Source of the DNA: CATOSK01 sp034423195
GTDB taxonomy: Bacteria > Chloroflexota > Dehalococcoidia > Lucifugimonadales > UBA3495
Length of the DNA stretch: 64,000 bases
Direction of reading: 5' to 3'
NCBI GenBank assembly: GCA_034423195.1
Contig: DAOUIZ010000031.1
Location: 3,870 to 67,869 of the forward strand
The notes under the pieces: generated by a model
Told to the model about the DNA's origin: nothing
Seen by the model: the letters and a program-made list of their open reading frames with translations, nothing else
Database searches by the model: none
Position numbers and translations under genes: made by a program
Part shown: piece after piece, positions 48,646-56,791 of the stretch
Layout: every line of letters begins with the position of its first letter
Numbering within the stretch: the stretch's first letter is position 1

Positions 48646-50316
48646 TTAGGGCGTCCAGGCCCGGGGAGCGATCCCGTCTATGTCGGAAACAGCGTCGATC
48701 ACCGCCGGTTTCCCGGAAGCCAGGGCCTGCTCCAGCGCGCTCTGCATTTCGTTGGGGTTTTCCACGCGGATGCCGAAGCATCCCATGGACTCCGCGACCC
48801 GAGCGAAATCCACGTCGGACAGCATCCACAGCTCGTCGGAGCCGGGCGTCTGCCCGCCGTAGGTGACCTCGTTGCCCCGCTTTTCCTGGTTCAGCGAGCG
48901 GTTGTTGTTGACCACCGTAACCGTGTTGATTCCGTAGCGCAGCGCCGTCTCCAGCTCCGTCAGGTGGTACCAGAAGCCGCCGTCTCCGGTGAAGCACACC
49001 ACAGGACGCTCCGGCGCGGCGCACTTCGCTCCCAGCGCCGCCGGGAATCCCCATCCCAGGGAACCGGCGCACCGCAGGTAGCTTTGGGACGGGTGGTTCA
49101 GGTCCAGCATCGTTCCGGTCCAGATGCCGGCGTGCCCGGTGTCGGACACCAGTATGGAATCCGACGGCAGGAAGTCGGAGACCTCCTTACACAGTCTTTC
49201 CGGCCGCATGGGGGCGCCTTCGGAGTTGACGTGGACGGAGACCTCCTGTTGCCAGTCTCCCAGCAGTTCCTGGGCCCTTCCCACCCACTCGGAGCGCGGC
49301 CCCAGCGGTTCCATCACGTCCATCAGCTTCCGCAGGGAGGCCTGGACGTCGCCCTGCAGCGCTGCCTGCGCCGGGTAGCTGCGTCCCAGCTCGGATGCGT
49401 CGATGTTTATCTCCACCGTGGGAGTCCCGGGGGCGGGAACTTGCCACTCGTTGGTGACCTGGCTCCCCGTGCCGCTGCCCAGGTAGATCGCCAGGTCCGC
49501 CTCGGCCACCAGCCGGTTGGCGCACCATCGGGAATAGGCCCCGACCACTCCAATGGCCAGCGGGTGGTTCTCCGGTATGGAACCCTTGGCGTTCAGCGAA
49601 GTCACCACCGGGATGTTCAGCATTTCGGCGAACTGCACCAGTTCCTGCTGCGCTCCCGATGCCACCACTCCCCCGCCGGCCACAATGACCGGCCGCCTGG
49701 CCTGGGAGATAACCTGCGCTGCCTGCCGTACCAGCTCCGTGGACGGCTCGGGCCGGAAGGGAGGCACCATGGTGAAGGGCTCGTCCACCAGCACCTCCAG
49801 GTCCGCCTCGCCCTCTCCGATGACCGTCCCAGTAGTGCCCTCGAAGTCCAGGTGGACCGGACCGGGAATTCCCGAGGTAGCCTCTCGGAATCCCTGCCGC
49901 AGAAACTGGGGCAGCTGGTCCGCGCTGTTCACCAGCACGTTGTACTTGGTCACCGCGTTGAACGGCTCCGTGTGGTCGATTTCCTGGTAGGAGTGGCGGT
50001 ACTGGTCGGGCTGGGGCCGCCGCCCGGTTATCGCCATCACCGGCGAGTTGGCCAGGAAGGGGTCCTGGAGACCCGCCGCCAGGTTGGCCGCCCCCACCGA
50101 CTGGGACATGCAGATGCCCACCTTGCGGGATGCCCGGGCGTATCCGTCGGCCATGTAGGCCGCCGCCTTCTCCCCGTGGGTCATTATCCGGCGTATTCCC
50201 AGGTGCTCCATCTCCAGCAGGGCCCGCTGGATTATCACCGGCATGAAGAATACATGGGTGACGCCGTATCCCTGGAACGTCTCCGCGATGAACCGTCCGC
50301 CCGTCATCCTTGGCAT
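48646..50316 (-). CDS. Thiamine pyrophosphate enzyme, acetolactate synthase-like
   Basis: This 556-aa three-domain TPP enzyme has the catalytic Glu in MTHGEKAAAYMADGYAR, a central domain with RRPVIVAGGGVVASGA, and the TPP motif FTGDGGFWYHLTELETAL ending in VVNNNRSLN. It resembles acetolactate synthase large subunits, benzoylformate decarboxylase and glyoxylate carboligase, but no regulatory subunit or ilvC is nearby. Its neighbours suggest a catabolic 2-oxo acid decarboxylase or carboligase. It is the last gene of a minus-strand group that starts with the DUF35 gene. Confidence 0.85.
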   Translation of the reverse strand: MPRMTGGRFIAETFQGYGVTHVFFMPVIIQRALLEMEHLGIRRIMTHGEKAAAYMADGYARASRKVGICMSQSVGAANLAAGLQDPFLANSPVMAITGRRPQPDQYRHSYQEIDHTEPFNAVTKYNVLVNSADQLPQFLRQGFREATSGIPGPVHLDFEGTTGTVIGEGEADLEVLVDEPFTMVPPFRPEPSTELVRQAAQVISQARRPVIVAGGGVVASGAQQELVQFAEMLNIPVVTSLNAKGSIPENHPLAIGVVGAYSRWCANRLVAEADLAIYLGSGTGSQVTNEWQVPAPGTPTVEINIDASELGRSYPAQAALQGDVQASLRKLMDVMEPLGPRSEWVGRAQELLGDWQQEVSVHVNSEGAPMRPERLCKEVSDFLPSDSILVSDTGHAGIWTGTMLDLNHPSQSYLRCAGSLGWGFPAALGAKCAAPERPVVCFTGDGGFWYHLTELETALRYGINTVTVVNNNRSLNQEKRGNEVTYGGQTPGSDELWMLSDVDFARVAESMGCFGIRVENPNEMQSALEQALASGKPAVIDAVSDIDGIAPRAWTP

Positions 50317-50464
50317 GACCTACCTCCCCAATGTGGGCGCCGCCCGGCATTCACATCAGGCGGCGCGTTTCCCTGTCGTTGCAACTTGCTTCCCGCTCGT
50401 CGGAGCGGCATTACCCGGGGCCAACCCCTGAAGCCGGGTGTCCCCCGGTCATCCACCTGTCCCG

Positions 50465-50779
50465 TTAACCCCGGGAGTCGAAGACCTCTTTCGCCACCCG
50501 CACTGCGTTGGCCGCCGTGGGCCAGCCGCCGTAGAAGGCCATGTGGGTGATGACCTCGCCGATCTCTTCCTTGGTCACGCCGTTGTCCAGGGCGCGCCCG
50601 ATGTGCCCCCGCAGCTGCTCGGTGCGGTACAGGGCCACCAGGGACGCTACCGTAATCAGGCTGCGGTCCCTCTTGGAAAGGCCGGGGCGCTCCCAAACGT
50701 CCCCGAACAGGACGTTGGCGCTCAATTCCGCCATCTTCGGGGCAACTTCCAGCCGGGGATCCCCGCTTGGTGTGGTCAT
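50465..50779 (-). CDS. Carboxymuconolactone decarboxylase-like protein
   Basis: This 104-aa protein has the CMD/AhpD-like fold: DVWERPGLSKRDRSLITVASLVALYRTEQL is split by the usual helices, then RGHIGRALDNGVTKEEIGEV and THMAFYGGWPTAANAVRVAKEV. It lacks the CxxC of peroxidatic AhpD, so a decarboxylase or isomerase role is more likely. The start at 50779 has the SD GGAAGGAG. It lies between the SDR and TPP enzyme genes. Confidence 0.88.
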   Translation of the reverse strand: MTTPSGDPRLEVAPKMAELSANVLFGDVWERPGLSKRDRSLITVASLVALYRTEQLRGHIGRALDNGVTKEEIGEVITHMAFYGGWPTAANAVRVAKEVFDSRG

Positions 50780-50902
50780 AAAGCAAACTCCTTCCGTGTG
50801 TCTTTTGGGCCGATGGTGCGGCACCGGGAGTATATTACTTGCCCGGCAATTGCGGTAGTGTCGTCCCTGAGACCTCCCTCGGCGCCGTGACCGTGAACCC
50901 GC

Positions 50903-51709
50903 CTACGGGGCTGCCGTGATTGGCCCCCACGTCCGCCCGAACTCGGCCCGTTCCACCAGGTGCCCGGTGAAGGTGCCGGCGTCCTGCTGCGCCAGCCAGA
51001 CCGCGGCGGGAATCACCTCCTCCGGCTGCACCATCGGAATGTGGGCCGTGCCGGGCCAGTCCCCGTTGCGGTTCATCCATGTGTCGATTCGCCCCGGGCT
51101 GAAGACGTTCACCGCGATGTTGTGCGGACGGACTTCCTCGGCCAGGTTGAGAAACATCCGGTCCAGGGCGGCCTTGCTCATCGAATACCCCACCCGGCCC
51201 GGCCGGTACCCGCGGGCCGCCCCGGACGTCACCGCGAAAATCGACCCTCCCGACCCCTGCTCCATCATCACGGGAAGGACGAACTTGCAGAGCACCAGGG
51301 GTGCACGCACGTTGGTCGCCAGGCAGCGGTCCAGCAGGTCCAGATCCAGCTCCGGCACCGGGGCCTCGCAGTCGATCCCCGCGTTGGAAACCAGGATGTC
51401 GATCCGCCCGTAGCGGTCCACGGCCTCCCGGACCAGGTTCTGGATGTCCCGGTCCTCCGTCAGGTCGCACCTGATGCTATGGGCGTCGCCACCATCCTGA
51501 CGGATGGCCGCCGTGGTGTCGTGAATCGTCCCGGAGGCGTACCTCTGGAACCGGGGGTCAACGGCGGCCTCGCTTTCGGTGCGGGATGCGACGACCACCC
51601 GGCACCCTTCCCTTGCCAGTCCCATGCTGATGGCGCGGCCGATCCCCCGGCTGCCGCCGGTAACGATGGCAACCTTGCCGGCAAGGGGTGCGGAACTGCT
51701 GGCGGTCAA
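50903..51709 (-). CDS. Short-chain dehydrogenase/reductase
   Basis: This 268-aa classical SDR has GKVAIVTGGSRGIGRAIS (TGxxxGxG), LVSNAGI (NAG), catalytic Ser in FAVTSGAARG and YSMSKAALDRM (YxxxK). It oxidises or reduces an alcohol/ketone with NAD(P). The start is TTG at 51709, since the conserved Rossmann strand follows nine residues later and no ATG precedes it; the SD is weak. It lies 30 nt after the DUF35 gene and so is probably co-transcribed with it. The substrate is unknown. Confidence 0.88.
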   Translation of the reverse strand: MTASSSAPLAGKVAIVTGGSRGIGRAISMGLAREGCRVVVASRTESEAAVDPRFQRYASGTIHDTTAAIRQDGGDAHSIRCDLTEDRDIQNLVREAVDRYGRIDILVSNAGIDCEAPVPELDLDLLDRCLATNVRAPLVLCKFVLPVMMEQGSGGSIFAVTSGAARGYRPGRVGYSMSKAALDRMFLNLAEEVRPHNIAVNVFSPGRIDTWMNRNGDWPGTAHIPMVQPEEVIPAAVWLAQQDAGTFTGHLVERAEFGRTWGPITAAP

Positions 51710-51739
51710 ACCCGTCTGCTCTGGGGGAAAACGGCCCGT

Positions 51740-52162
51740 CTAGGACACCGGCCGGAAATACGGAAGGGAGATATTCTCGTCAAGCTCTTCAAAGACCACC
51801 TCCACCTCCATCCCGCACTTGACAACGGACGGGTCGGGTTCCACCTCCACCAGGTTGGTCGCCATCCGTCCGCCGCTGGCGAACTCCACAACCGCCACCA
51901 CGTAGGGGGCCTTGTCCCGGAAGGCGGGAATCGGCGCCCGGTGGACAATCGAAAAGGTGTGGACGGTGGCCTTCCCGTCGGTCTTGACCCAGTCGGTGCC
52001 CCGCGAGAAGCAGAGCGGGCAGATGTCCCGGGGATAGAAATAGGTGCGGTCGCAGGACCGGCAGTGGCGCAGCCACAGCTCGCCCTCCTTGCACTTTTCC
52101 CAGTAAAAGTCCGACTCGGGCTGCGGCACCGGCGGAGTGATTCTCGGAGCGGGTTGGGTCAT
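51740..52162 (-). CDS. Zn-ribbon/OB-fold protein (DUF35)
   Basis: This 140-aa protein has an N-terminal rubredoxin-like zinc ribbon at residues ~34-51 (CRSCDRTYFYPRDICPLC) and a C-terminal OB fold (VHTFSIVHRAPIPAF, VVAVVEFASGGRMATNLVEV). DUF35 proteins usually sit beside a thiolase or HMG-CoA synthase and help bind CoA thioesters. Here no thiolase is present; the partners are an SDR and a TPP enzyme. It is the first gene of the minus-strand group, divergent from the ketopantoate-reductase-like gene. Confidence 0.9.
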   Translation of the reverse strand: MTQPAPRITPPVPQPESDFYWEKCKEGELWLRHCRSCDRTYFYPRDICPLCFSRGTDWVKTDGKATVHTFSIVHRAPIPAFRDKAPYVVAVVEFASGGRMATNLVEVEPDPSVVKCGMEVEVVFEELDENISLPYFRPVS

Positions 52163-52324
52163 GTCTATCTCCCGGATGCTTGCTTGGAACTGGCTGCCTG
52201 AAATCTCCAGTGAGAATAAGGACTGGCGCCCGGAGCGTCAAGCGGTTGTTGTCCTGGAGCGTCGTGCCGGTTACTTCTGGTAAGCTGGGCTTGGGAAAGG
52301 CAACCGGACCATTGGGAGGATGAT

Positions 52325-53245
52325 ATGCGTATCGCGGTGATGGGTGCGGGCAGCATCGGCGGATATTTCGGCGGTATGCTCTCTCTGGGGGGTAACGACG
52401 TCACCCTCATCGCCCGGGGCGCTCACCTCCACGCCATCAGGACCAACGGCTTGAGAATCATCACCGATGACCGGGAACACACCGTATCCTGCGCCGCCAC
52501 CGATGACCCGGCGGAAGCCGGGACAATGGACCTCGTCCTTCTCACCGTGAAGACCTACCACAACGTCCAGGCGGTCGAGGCCATGGCTCCCTTGGTGTCC
52601 GGCAGCACCACGGTACTGTGCCTGCAGAACGGCATAGACAGCTACCGGCCCGCCGCCGTCGCCTTCGGGGACGGCCGGGTCATGCCCGGCGCCGCCTACA
52701 TCGAAGCCGGTCTGCCCGGACCGGGCACCGTCCGTCAGACCGGGTCCGTCGTCCGCGTCGAATTCGGAGAGATAAGGGGCGGCGATTCCGACCGGGGACG
52801 CCGCATCCGGGAAACCCTGGAATCTTCGGGTATCCCGGCCCTGTTCAACGAGGATATCCACCGGACCCTGTGGACCAAGTTCCTGTTCATCGCCACCATG
52901 GCCGGCACCACGACCCTGGCCCGGGAGGAATTGGCCGGGCTGATGCCCCGCCAGGAGTGGAAACGCGTCGTCGTCGGCTGTCTCCAGGAAATCGAGGCCG
53001 TGGGCCGCGCTTCCGGCATCGCCCTGGAACCGGATGTGTCCGGCGGAATCCTCCGGTACATGGAGGAGAACCTGGCGCAGATGCACGCTTCCATGCACTC
53101 CGACATCCTGGCCGGACGGCCCCTGGAGCTGGAGGCTCTCAACGGCGCCGTGGTGAGGGCGGGGCTGGCAGCCGGAGTCTCCACTCCCATCAACGACCTC
53201 ATCTACGCCATGCTGAAACCCTGGGCCGGTGGCCCCCCGGAATAA
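52325..53245 (+). CDS. Ketopantoate reductase family protein (ApbA/PanE-like)
   Basis: This 306-aa protein starts MRIAVMGAGSIGGYFGGML (GxGxxG NADP-binding), has LVLLTVKTYHNVQAVEAMAPL, VLCLQNGID, the catalytic-Lys region LWTKFLFIATMAG and PLELEALNGAVVRAGLAAGV. PanE reduces 2-dehydropantoate in pantothenate synthesis, but many family members in catabolic clusters act on other 2-oxo acids. The ATG at 52325 has GGGAGGA upstream. It heads a plus-strand group with two CMD-like genes, divergent from the DUF35-SDR-CMD-TPP group. Confidence 0.85.
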   Translation: MRIAVMGAGSIGGYFGGMLSLGGNDVTLIARGAHLHAIRTNGLRIITDDREHTVSCAATDDPAEAGTMDLVLLTVKTYHNVQAVEAMAPLVSGSTTVLCLQNGIDSYRPAAVAFGDGRVMPGAAYIEAGLPGPGTVRQTGSVVRVEFGEIRGGDSDRGRRIRETLESSGIPALFNEDIHRTLWTKFLFIATMAGTTTLAREELAGLMPRQEWKRVVVGCLQEIEAVGRASGIALEPDVSGGILRYMEENLAQMHASMHSDILAGRPLELEALNGAVVRAGLAAGVSTPINDLIYAMLKPWAGGPPE

Positions 53246-53367
53246 CCAGGCCCGGACTCGGCGGCGATGGCATCGCTTTTGCCCCCTACGTCGCCTTGGA
53301 GTAGACTTGCCGAATCAACATCGGCACCGGACTATAACTTGTGACCATATCTGACAAGGAGTTGAAA

Positions 53368-53772
53368 ATGCCCACCGAACAGGAGAAACAGGCAGAACTG
53401 GAACGGGTCGTCGAGCTGCGCGGGTTCCGTTATGGACTCCACGATTTCTACGCCGAATACGACCTGGACGCCCTCAAAGCGGTCAACCAGCACGTCGCCG
53501 ACAGCTACATCAACACCACCATCCTCGACCGCAAGACCAAGGAACTGGCCCTCGTCGTGGCCTGCGTCGCCCAGCAGGACCTGGTCTCCCACATCCAGAT
53601 CCACATGCATGCCGCCAACAAGGCCGGCGCCAGCCCCGAGGAGATCATGGCCGTCCTCGACCTCATCGGGGGCTGGATCGGAAATGTGGCCAAGATTAAC
53701 GGCCTCGAGGCTTGGCGGGCCACCTTCCGCCCGGACATCCCCACCATCGACCGCGTCGTCGAGCTGCGCTAG
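53368..53772 (+). CDS. Carboxymuconolactone decarboxylase-fold protein, tandem paralog 1
   Basis: This 134-aa protein contains LDRKTKELALVVACVAQQD, SHIQIHMHAANKAGASPEEIM and VLDLIGGWIGNVAKINGLEAW. This is the CMD/AhpD helical fold, without the CxxC peroxidase motif. The start at 53368 is set by AAGGAG 6 nt upstream; the GTG at 53341 would place that SD inside the gene. It is followed 48 nt later by a close paralog whose last 23 residues are identical. It may form homo- or hetero-oligomers with it. Confidence 0.85.
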   Translation: MPTEQEKQAELERVVELRGFRYGLHDFYAEYDLDALKAVNQHVADSYINTTILDRKTKELALVVACVAQQDLVSHIQIHMHAANKAGASPEEIMAVLDLIGGWIGNVAKINGLEAWRATFRPDIPTIDRVVELR

Positions 53773-53820
53773 CCGACGGACCGGTCATCCGCCCAAAACA
53801 CTCTGAGGGGGCTTCATTAG

Positions 53821-54222
53821 ATGTCAACTGATTTGGAACGCGAACTTGAACGAACGACCGCTCTGCGGGGATTCCGCTTTGGCCTCCACGATTTCGTGGG
53901 CCATTTGGGCGGCGCCGAGGCGTTGGCCCGGCACAACGACAACACCGAGGCCAACTACCTGAAAGAGGGCCTCATCGACCGCAAGACCAAGGAACTGCTT
54001 ATCGTCGTCGCCTGCGTCGCCCGGCAGGACCTGGTTTCCCACGTCCAGCTGCACATGCACGCCGCCCACAACGCCGGGGCTTCTCCTGAGGAGATAATGG
54101 CCGTGCTGGACCTGGTGGGCGGATGGATCGGGAGCGTCGCCAAGATCAAGGGTCTGGAGGCCTGGCGGGCCACCTTCCGCCCCGACATCCCCACCATCGA
54201 CCGGGTGGTGGAGCTACGCTGA
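53821..54222 (+). CDS. Carboxymuconolactone decarboxylase-fold protein, tandem paralog 2
   Basis: This 133-aa protein repeats the motifs of the preceding gene (LIDRKTKELLIVVACVARQD, SHVQLHMHAAHNAGASPEEIM) and shares its C-terminal 23 residues exactly (from GLEAWRATF to VVELR). The first ~40 residues differ most. It arose by tandem duplication. It is last in the plus-strand group and followed by a strong terminator. The function is not known beyond the fold. Confidence 0.85.
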   Translation: MSTDLERELERTTALRGFRFGLHDFVGHLGGAEALARHNDNTEANYLKEGLIDRKTKELLIVVACVARQDLVSHVQLHMHAAHNAGASPEEIMAVLDLVGGWIGSVAKIKGLEAWRATFRPDIPTIDRVVELR

Positions 54223-54242
54223 CCCAAGTGCCTGACGAAGTC

Positions 54243-54273
54243 AAAAGGCACTGGATTGCCCCCAGTGCCTTTT
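54243..54273 (+). terminator. Rho-independent terminator
   Basis: A 12-bp stem, AAAAGGCACTGG / CCAGTGCCTTTT, with a 7-nt loop ends in TTTT, 21 nt after the CMD paralog 2 stop. Confidence 0.85.
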
Positions 54274-54346
54274 CATCGTCGGTAAATGCTGGACAATCAG
54301 GGGGACGAGACCTTCTATGCCTGTTCAACCCCACGACCCATAAGTT

Positions 54347-54390
54347 AAGGGGGTTTGGGGGATGAATCCCCCAACGTTACCCCGTCACCC
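54347..54390. repeat. Terminator-associated repeat, copy 1
   Basis: AAGGGGGTTTGGGGGATGAATCCCCCAACGTTACCCCGTCA, split here for length into two parts at ATGA, contains the small hairpin GGGGGA-TGAA-TCCCCC. It closely matches 63745-63790. Both copies lie just downstream of a terminator hairpin. Confidence 0.65.
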
Positions 54391-54465
54391 CACGGTTTCC
54401 TCGGACCCTTAAGAGGCTCAACGGGTTCCGTTCGGCTTGAGCCGAACACCCGGCCAGGTTGCCCC

Positions 54466-55173
54466 CTACTCCGGCGGATTCGCCCCGGCCGCCAGCGTTT
54501 CCGGGATCCACTCGCCCAGCAGTGATTCCAGCTCCTCCCCGCACTCCTGGAGGCGGTGTTCCGCGCCGTCGTACAGGACCAGGCGCTTTGGCTCGTTGGC
54601 CCAGTCGTAGATCTGCAGCCCGCAGCTGAACGGCAGGCGCGTGTCGCTCTTCCCATGCACCACCAGCAGCGGCTTCGGCGAGAGCAGACCGGCCATATTG
54701 GCTCCGTAGGTCTGGGACGACAGGGCGGCGACCCCGCAGACGTGCCTGCTGGCCGCCCCGGCCGCAACCACCACCGCCCCCCCAAAGGAGTGCCCCACCA
54801 GCGCCACCGGCGCGTACCCCGTCTTTTGCAGGAACATAACCCCGGCCAGCAGGTCCAGCACGCATTCCGGGAACACATTGGGTTGGCGGTAGTTCAGCCG
54901 CAGGGAGCTGATTCCCCGCTCCTTCAACGACTCCCCCAGCCGGGCGTACACTCCGCCGGCGGGCCCGCCAAACCCTCCCCCCGCGCCGCAGACGTAGATC
55001 GCCGCCATCTGGGCGTCCGGGGCCGGGTGGAAAATGGAAGGGATGTCCCCCCGGCTGGTCCTGAACAACAGCCCCTGCCCGGTCTCCCCCTCGTGGGGCG
55101 GCCCGGTCATCACCTCGTGAATCTGCATCTGCGGGCCGCGCATCGAATCGCTCCTGGAAGGCTGTTCAGTCAT
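54466..55173 (-). CDS. Alpha/beta hydrolase
   Basis: This 235-aa protein has the nucleophile elbow LVGHSFGGAVVVAAG (GHSFG), the oxyanion region AIYVCGAGGGFGGPAGGVY, an acid residue in LVVHGKSDTRLPFS and the catalytic His in YDGAEHRLQECGEEL. It matches dienelactone-hydrolase-like alpha/beta hydrolases. The substrate is unknown. The start at 55173 follows GGGGGAG; the longer frame to 55263 would pass through the -10 box. It is divergent from glmU. Confidence 0.87.
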   Translation of the reverse strand: MTEQPSRSDSMRGPQMQIHEVMTGPPHEGETGQGLLFRTSRGDIPSIFHPAPDAQMAAIYVCGAGGGFGGPAGGVYARLGESLKERGISSLRLNYRQPNVFPECVLDLLAGVMFLQKTGYAPVALVGHSFGGAVVVAAGAASRHVCGVAALSSQTYGANMAGLLSPKPLLVVHGKSDTRLPFSCGLQIYDWANEPKRLVLYDGAEHRLQECGEELESLLGEWIPETLAAGANPPE

Positions 55174-55201
55174 CGGACTCCCCCTGCTGCCGGATGGCCC
55201 G

Positions 55202-55207
55202 ATTATA
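55202..55207 (-). promoter_or_regulatory. -10 box for alpha/beta hydrolase gene
   Basis: Minus-strand TATAAT (context GGGGATATAATCGGG) sits 29 nt before the start codon. No clear -35. Confidence 0.45.
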
Positions 55208-55303
55208 TCCCCTGCTGTTCCCTGCCCGCAGGACAACCCCGGCACCACCCGGGGCGATGGCAAAGGCAGGCCGGTCCGCTACCCGCAACGCCCCCAATAC
55301 CCC

Positions 55304-55312
55304 TGCTATAAT
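55304..55312 (+). promoter_or_regulatory. Extended -10 promoter of glmU
   Basis: TGCTATAAT (TGn plus perfect TATAAT). The predicted leader is about 55 nt before the GTG start. Confidence 0.6.
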
Positions 55313-55373
55313 CCCCACCAATCAGGCCGGATGAGCCATCGTACCCGTTGCCGGCCCCTCTGGAGGCTACGCC

Positions 55374-56723
55374 GTGGAAAATTGGGTCGGAATCATCCTC
55401 GCGGCCGGGGAAGGTTCCCGCATGAAGTCCCGCCTTCCCAAGCCCCTCCACCGGGTCTGCGGCAAGGAACTCATCCGTCACCCCGTCGAACTGCTTCAGG
55501 GCATCGGCGTGGCAAGGAACATCGTCGTCGTCTCTCCTGCCAACCAGACCGCCATCCGCGGCTTGTTGGGCGACACCGTCGAATACGCCGAGCAGGCCCA
55601 ACCCCTCGGCACCGCCCACGCCCTTTCCTGCGCCCTCCCCCTGCTGGATGGAGATTGCTCTCACATCCTGCTCCTGAACGCCGACGCCCCCCTCATAGCC
55701 TCCCAGTCCATCCGAAATCTCGTCCAATGTCACCTGGACCGGGAGAACGCCATGACCTTCCTCACTGCGGAAGGCTTGTTTGCGGATGACATGGGACGGG
55801 TCCAGCGGGATGAAGACGGCAGCGTCACCGGCATAGTCGAAGCCCGCGACTGCGCCGGTCCCTGCGGCGCCCCTGCCGAGGTCAACGCCGGCGTCTACTG
55901 CTTCCGCCTCCCCTGGCTCGCCCGCAACCTCCCTGCAATCCCCGCCGGCCCATCCGGGGAGCGTTACCTCACCGCCCTCGCCGGAATGGGTGGCGAAAAG
56001 CAGGTCCAGGGAGTGCCCGCCGCCGACCCCGCCGAGGCTTTCGGCGTCAACAACCGCGTCCAGCTTGCCATCGTCGAAAGCGTCCAGCGGGAGCGTATCC
56101 TCGAAAAATGGATGCTGGAAGGCGTCACCATCGTCGACCCCGGCTCCGTTCGCATTGATGTGGGCGTCACCATCGGGCAGGACACTGTTGTCCTCCCCAA
56201 CACCATGCTCCAGGGGACTACCGCCATCGGCGAGGACTGCACCATCGGGCCCAACTCTGTCATCCGGGACTCCCGCATCGGAAACGGCTGCCGTATCACC
56301 GCCTCCATGCTCGAGGAGGCCACCGTGGAAAGCGGCTCCGACGTCGGCCCCTTCAGCCATCTCCGCCCCGGCTCCTACCTCGGACCCAACGTTCACGTCG
56401 GCAACTTTGTTGAGGTCAAGAACAGCCGGATGGCCGCCGGAGCCGTATCCGGCCACTTCAGCTACCTCGGCGACGCATCCATCGGCGCCAACGTCAACAT
56501 CGGCGCCGGTACCATCACCTGCAACTATGATGGAAAGGACAAGCTCCCCACCGTCATCGGAGAGGGAGCCTTCATCGGCTGCGACACCATGCTGGTCGCC
56601 CCGGTCACCGTCGGCCCCAACGCCGCCACCGGCGCCGGAGCCGTCGTCACCAAAGACGTACCCCAGGGTAGACTGGCAGTCGGCGTCCCTGCTAGAATGT
56701 TGCCCAGAAAATCCCGCGAGTGA
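55374..56723 (+). CDS. glmU: Bifunctional GlcNAc-1-P uridyltransferase/glucosamine-1-P acetyltransferase
   Basis: This 449-aa protein (GTG start) has the N-terminal pyrophosphorylase loop ILAAGEGSRMKSRLPKPLH, QPLGTAHAL, LLNADAPLI and EVNAGVYCF. A C-terminal left-handed beta-helix follows (hexapeptide repeats from ~residue 255), with PFSHLRPGSYLG, YLGDASIGANVNIGAG and NYDGKDKLPTVIG. It makes UDP-GlcNAc for peptidoglycan and glycans. The catalytic His region reads SGHFSYLGD instead of the usual NHLSYLGD, keeping the His. It lies 68 nt before the CNNM gene, probably in one transcript. Confidence 0.95.
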   Translation: MENWVGIILAAGEGSRMKSRLPKPLHRVCGKELIRHPVELLQGIGVARNIVVVSPANQTAIRGLLGDTVEYAEQAQPLGTAHALSCALPLLDGDCSHILLLNADAPLIASQSIRNLVQCHLDRENAMTFLTAEGLFADDMGRVQRDEDGSVTGIVEARDCAGPCGAPAEVNAGVYCFRLPWLARNLPAIPAGPSGERYLTALAGMGGEKQVQGVPAADPAEAFGVNNRVQLAIVESVQRERILEKWMLEGVTIVDPGSVRIDVGVTIGQDTVVLPNTMLQGTTAIGEDCTIGPNSVIRDSRIGNGCRITASMLEEATVESGSDVGPFSHLRPGSYLGPNVHVGNFVEVKNSRMAAGAVSGHFSYLGDASIGANVNIGAGTITCNYDGKDKLPTVIGEGAFIGCDTMLVAPVTVGPNAATGAGAVVTKDVPQGRLAVGVPARMLPRKSRE

Positions 56724-56791
56724 TCAACCCCCACCCCTCCTGAGGGCATCATTTCGGCAATTGCCCGCACCAGGCGGCGAGGGTAGATAAA

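Noticed and set aside
48619..50550. Open frame of 643 codons on the plus strand
   Set aside because: It is antisense to the TPP enzyme gene. No SD and no family motifs.
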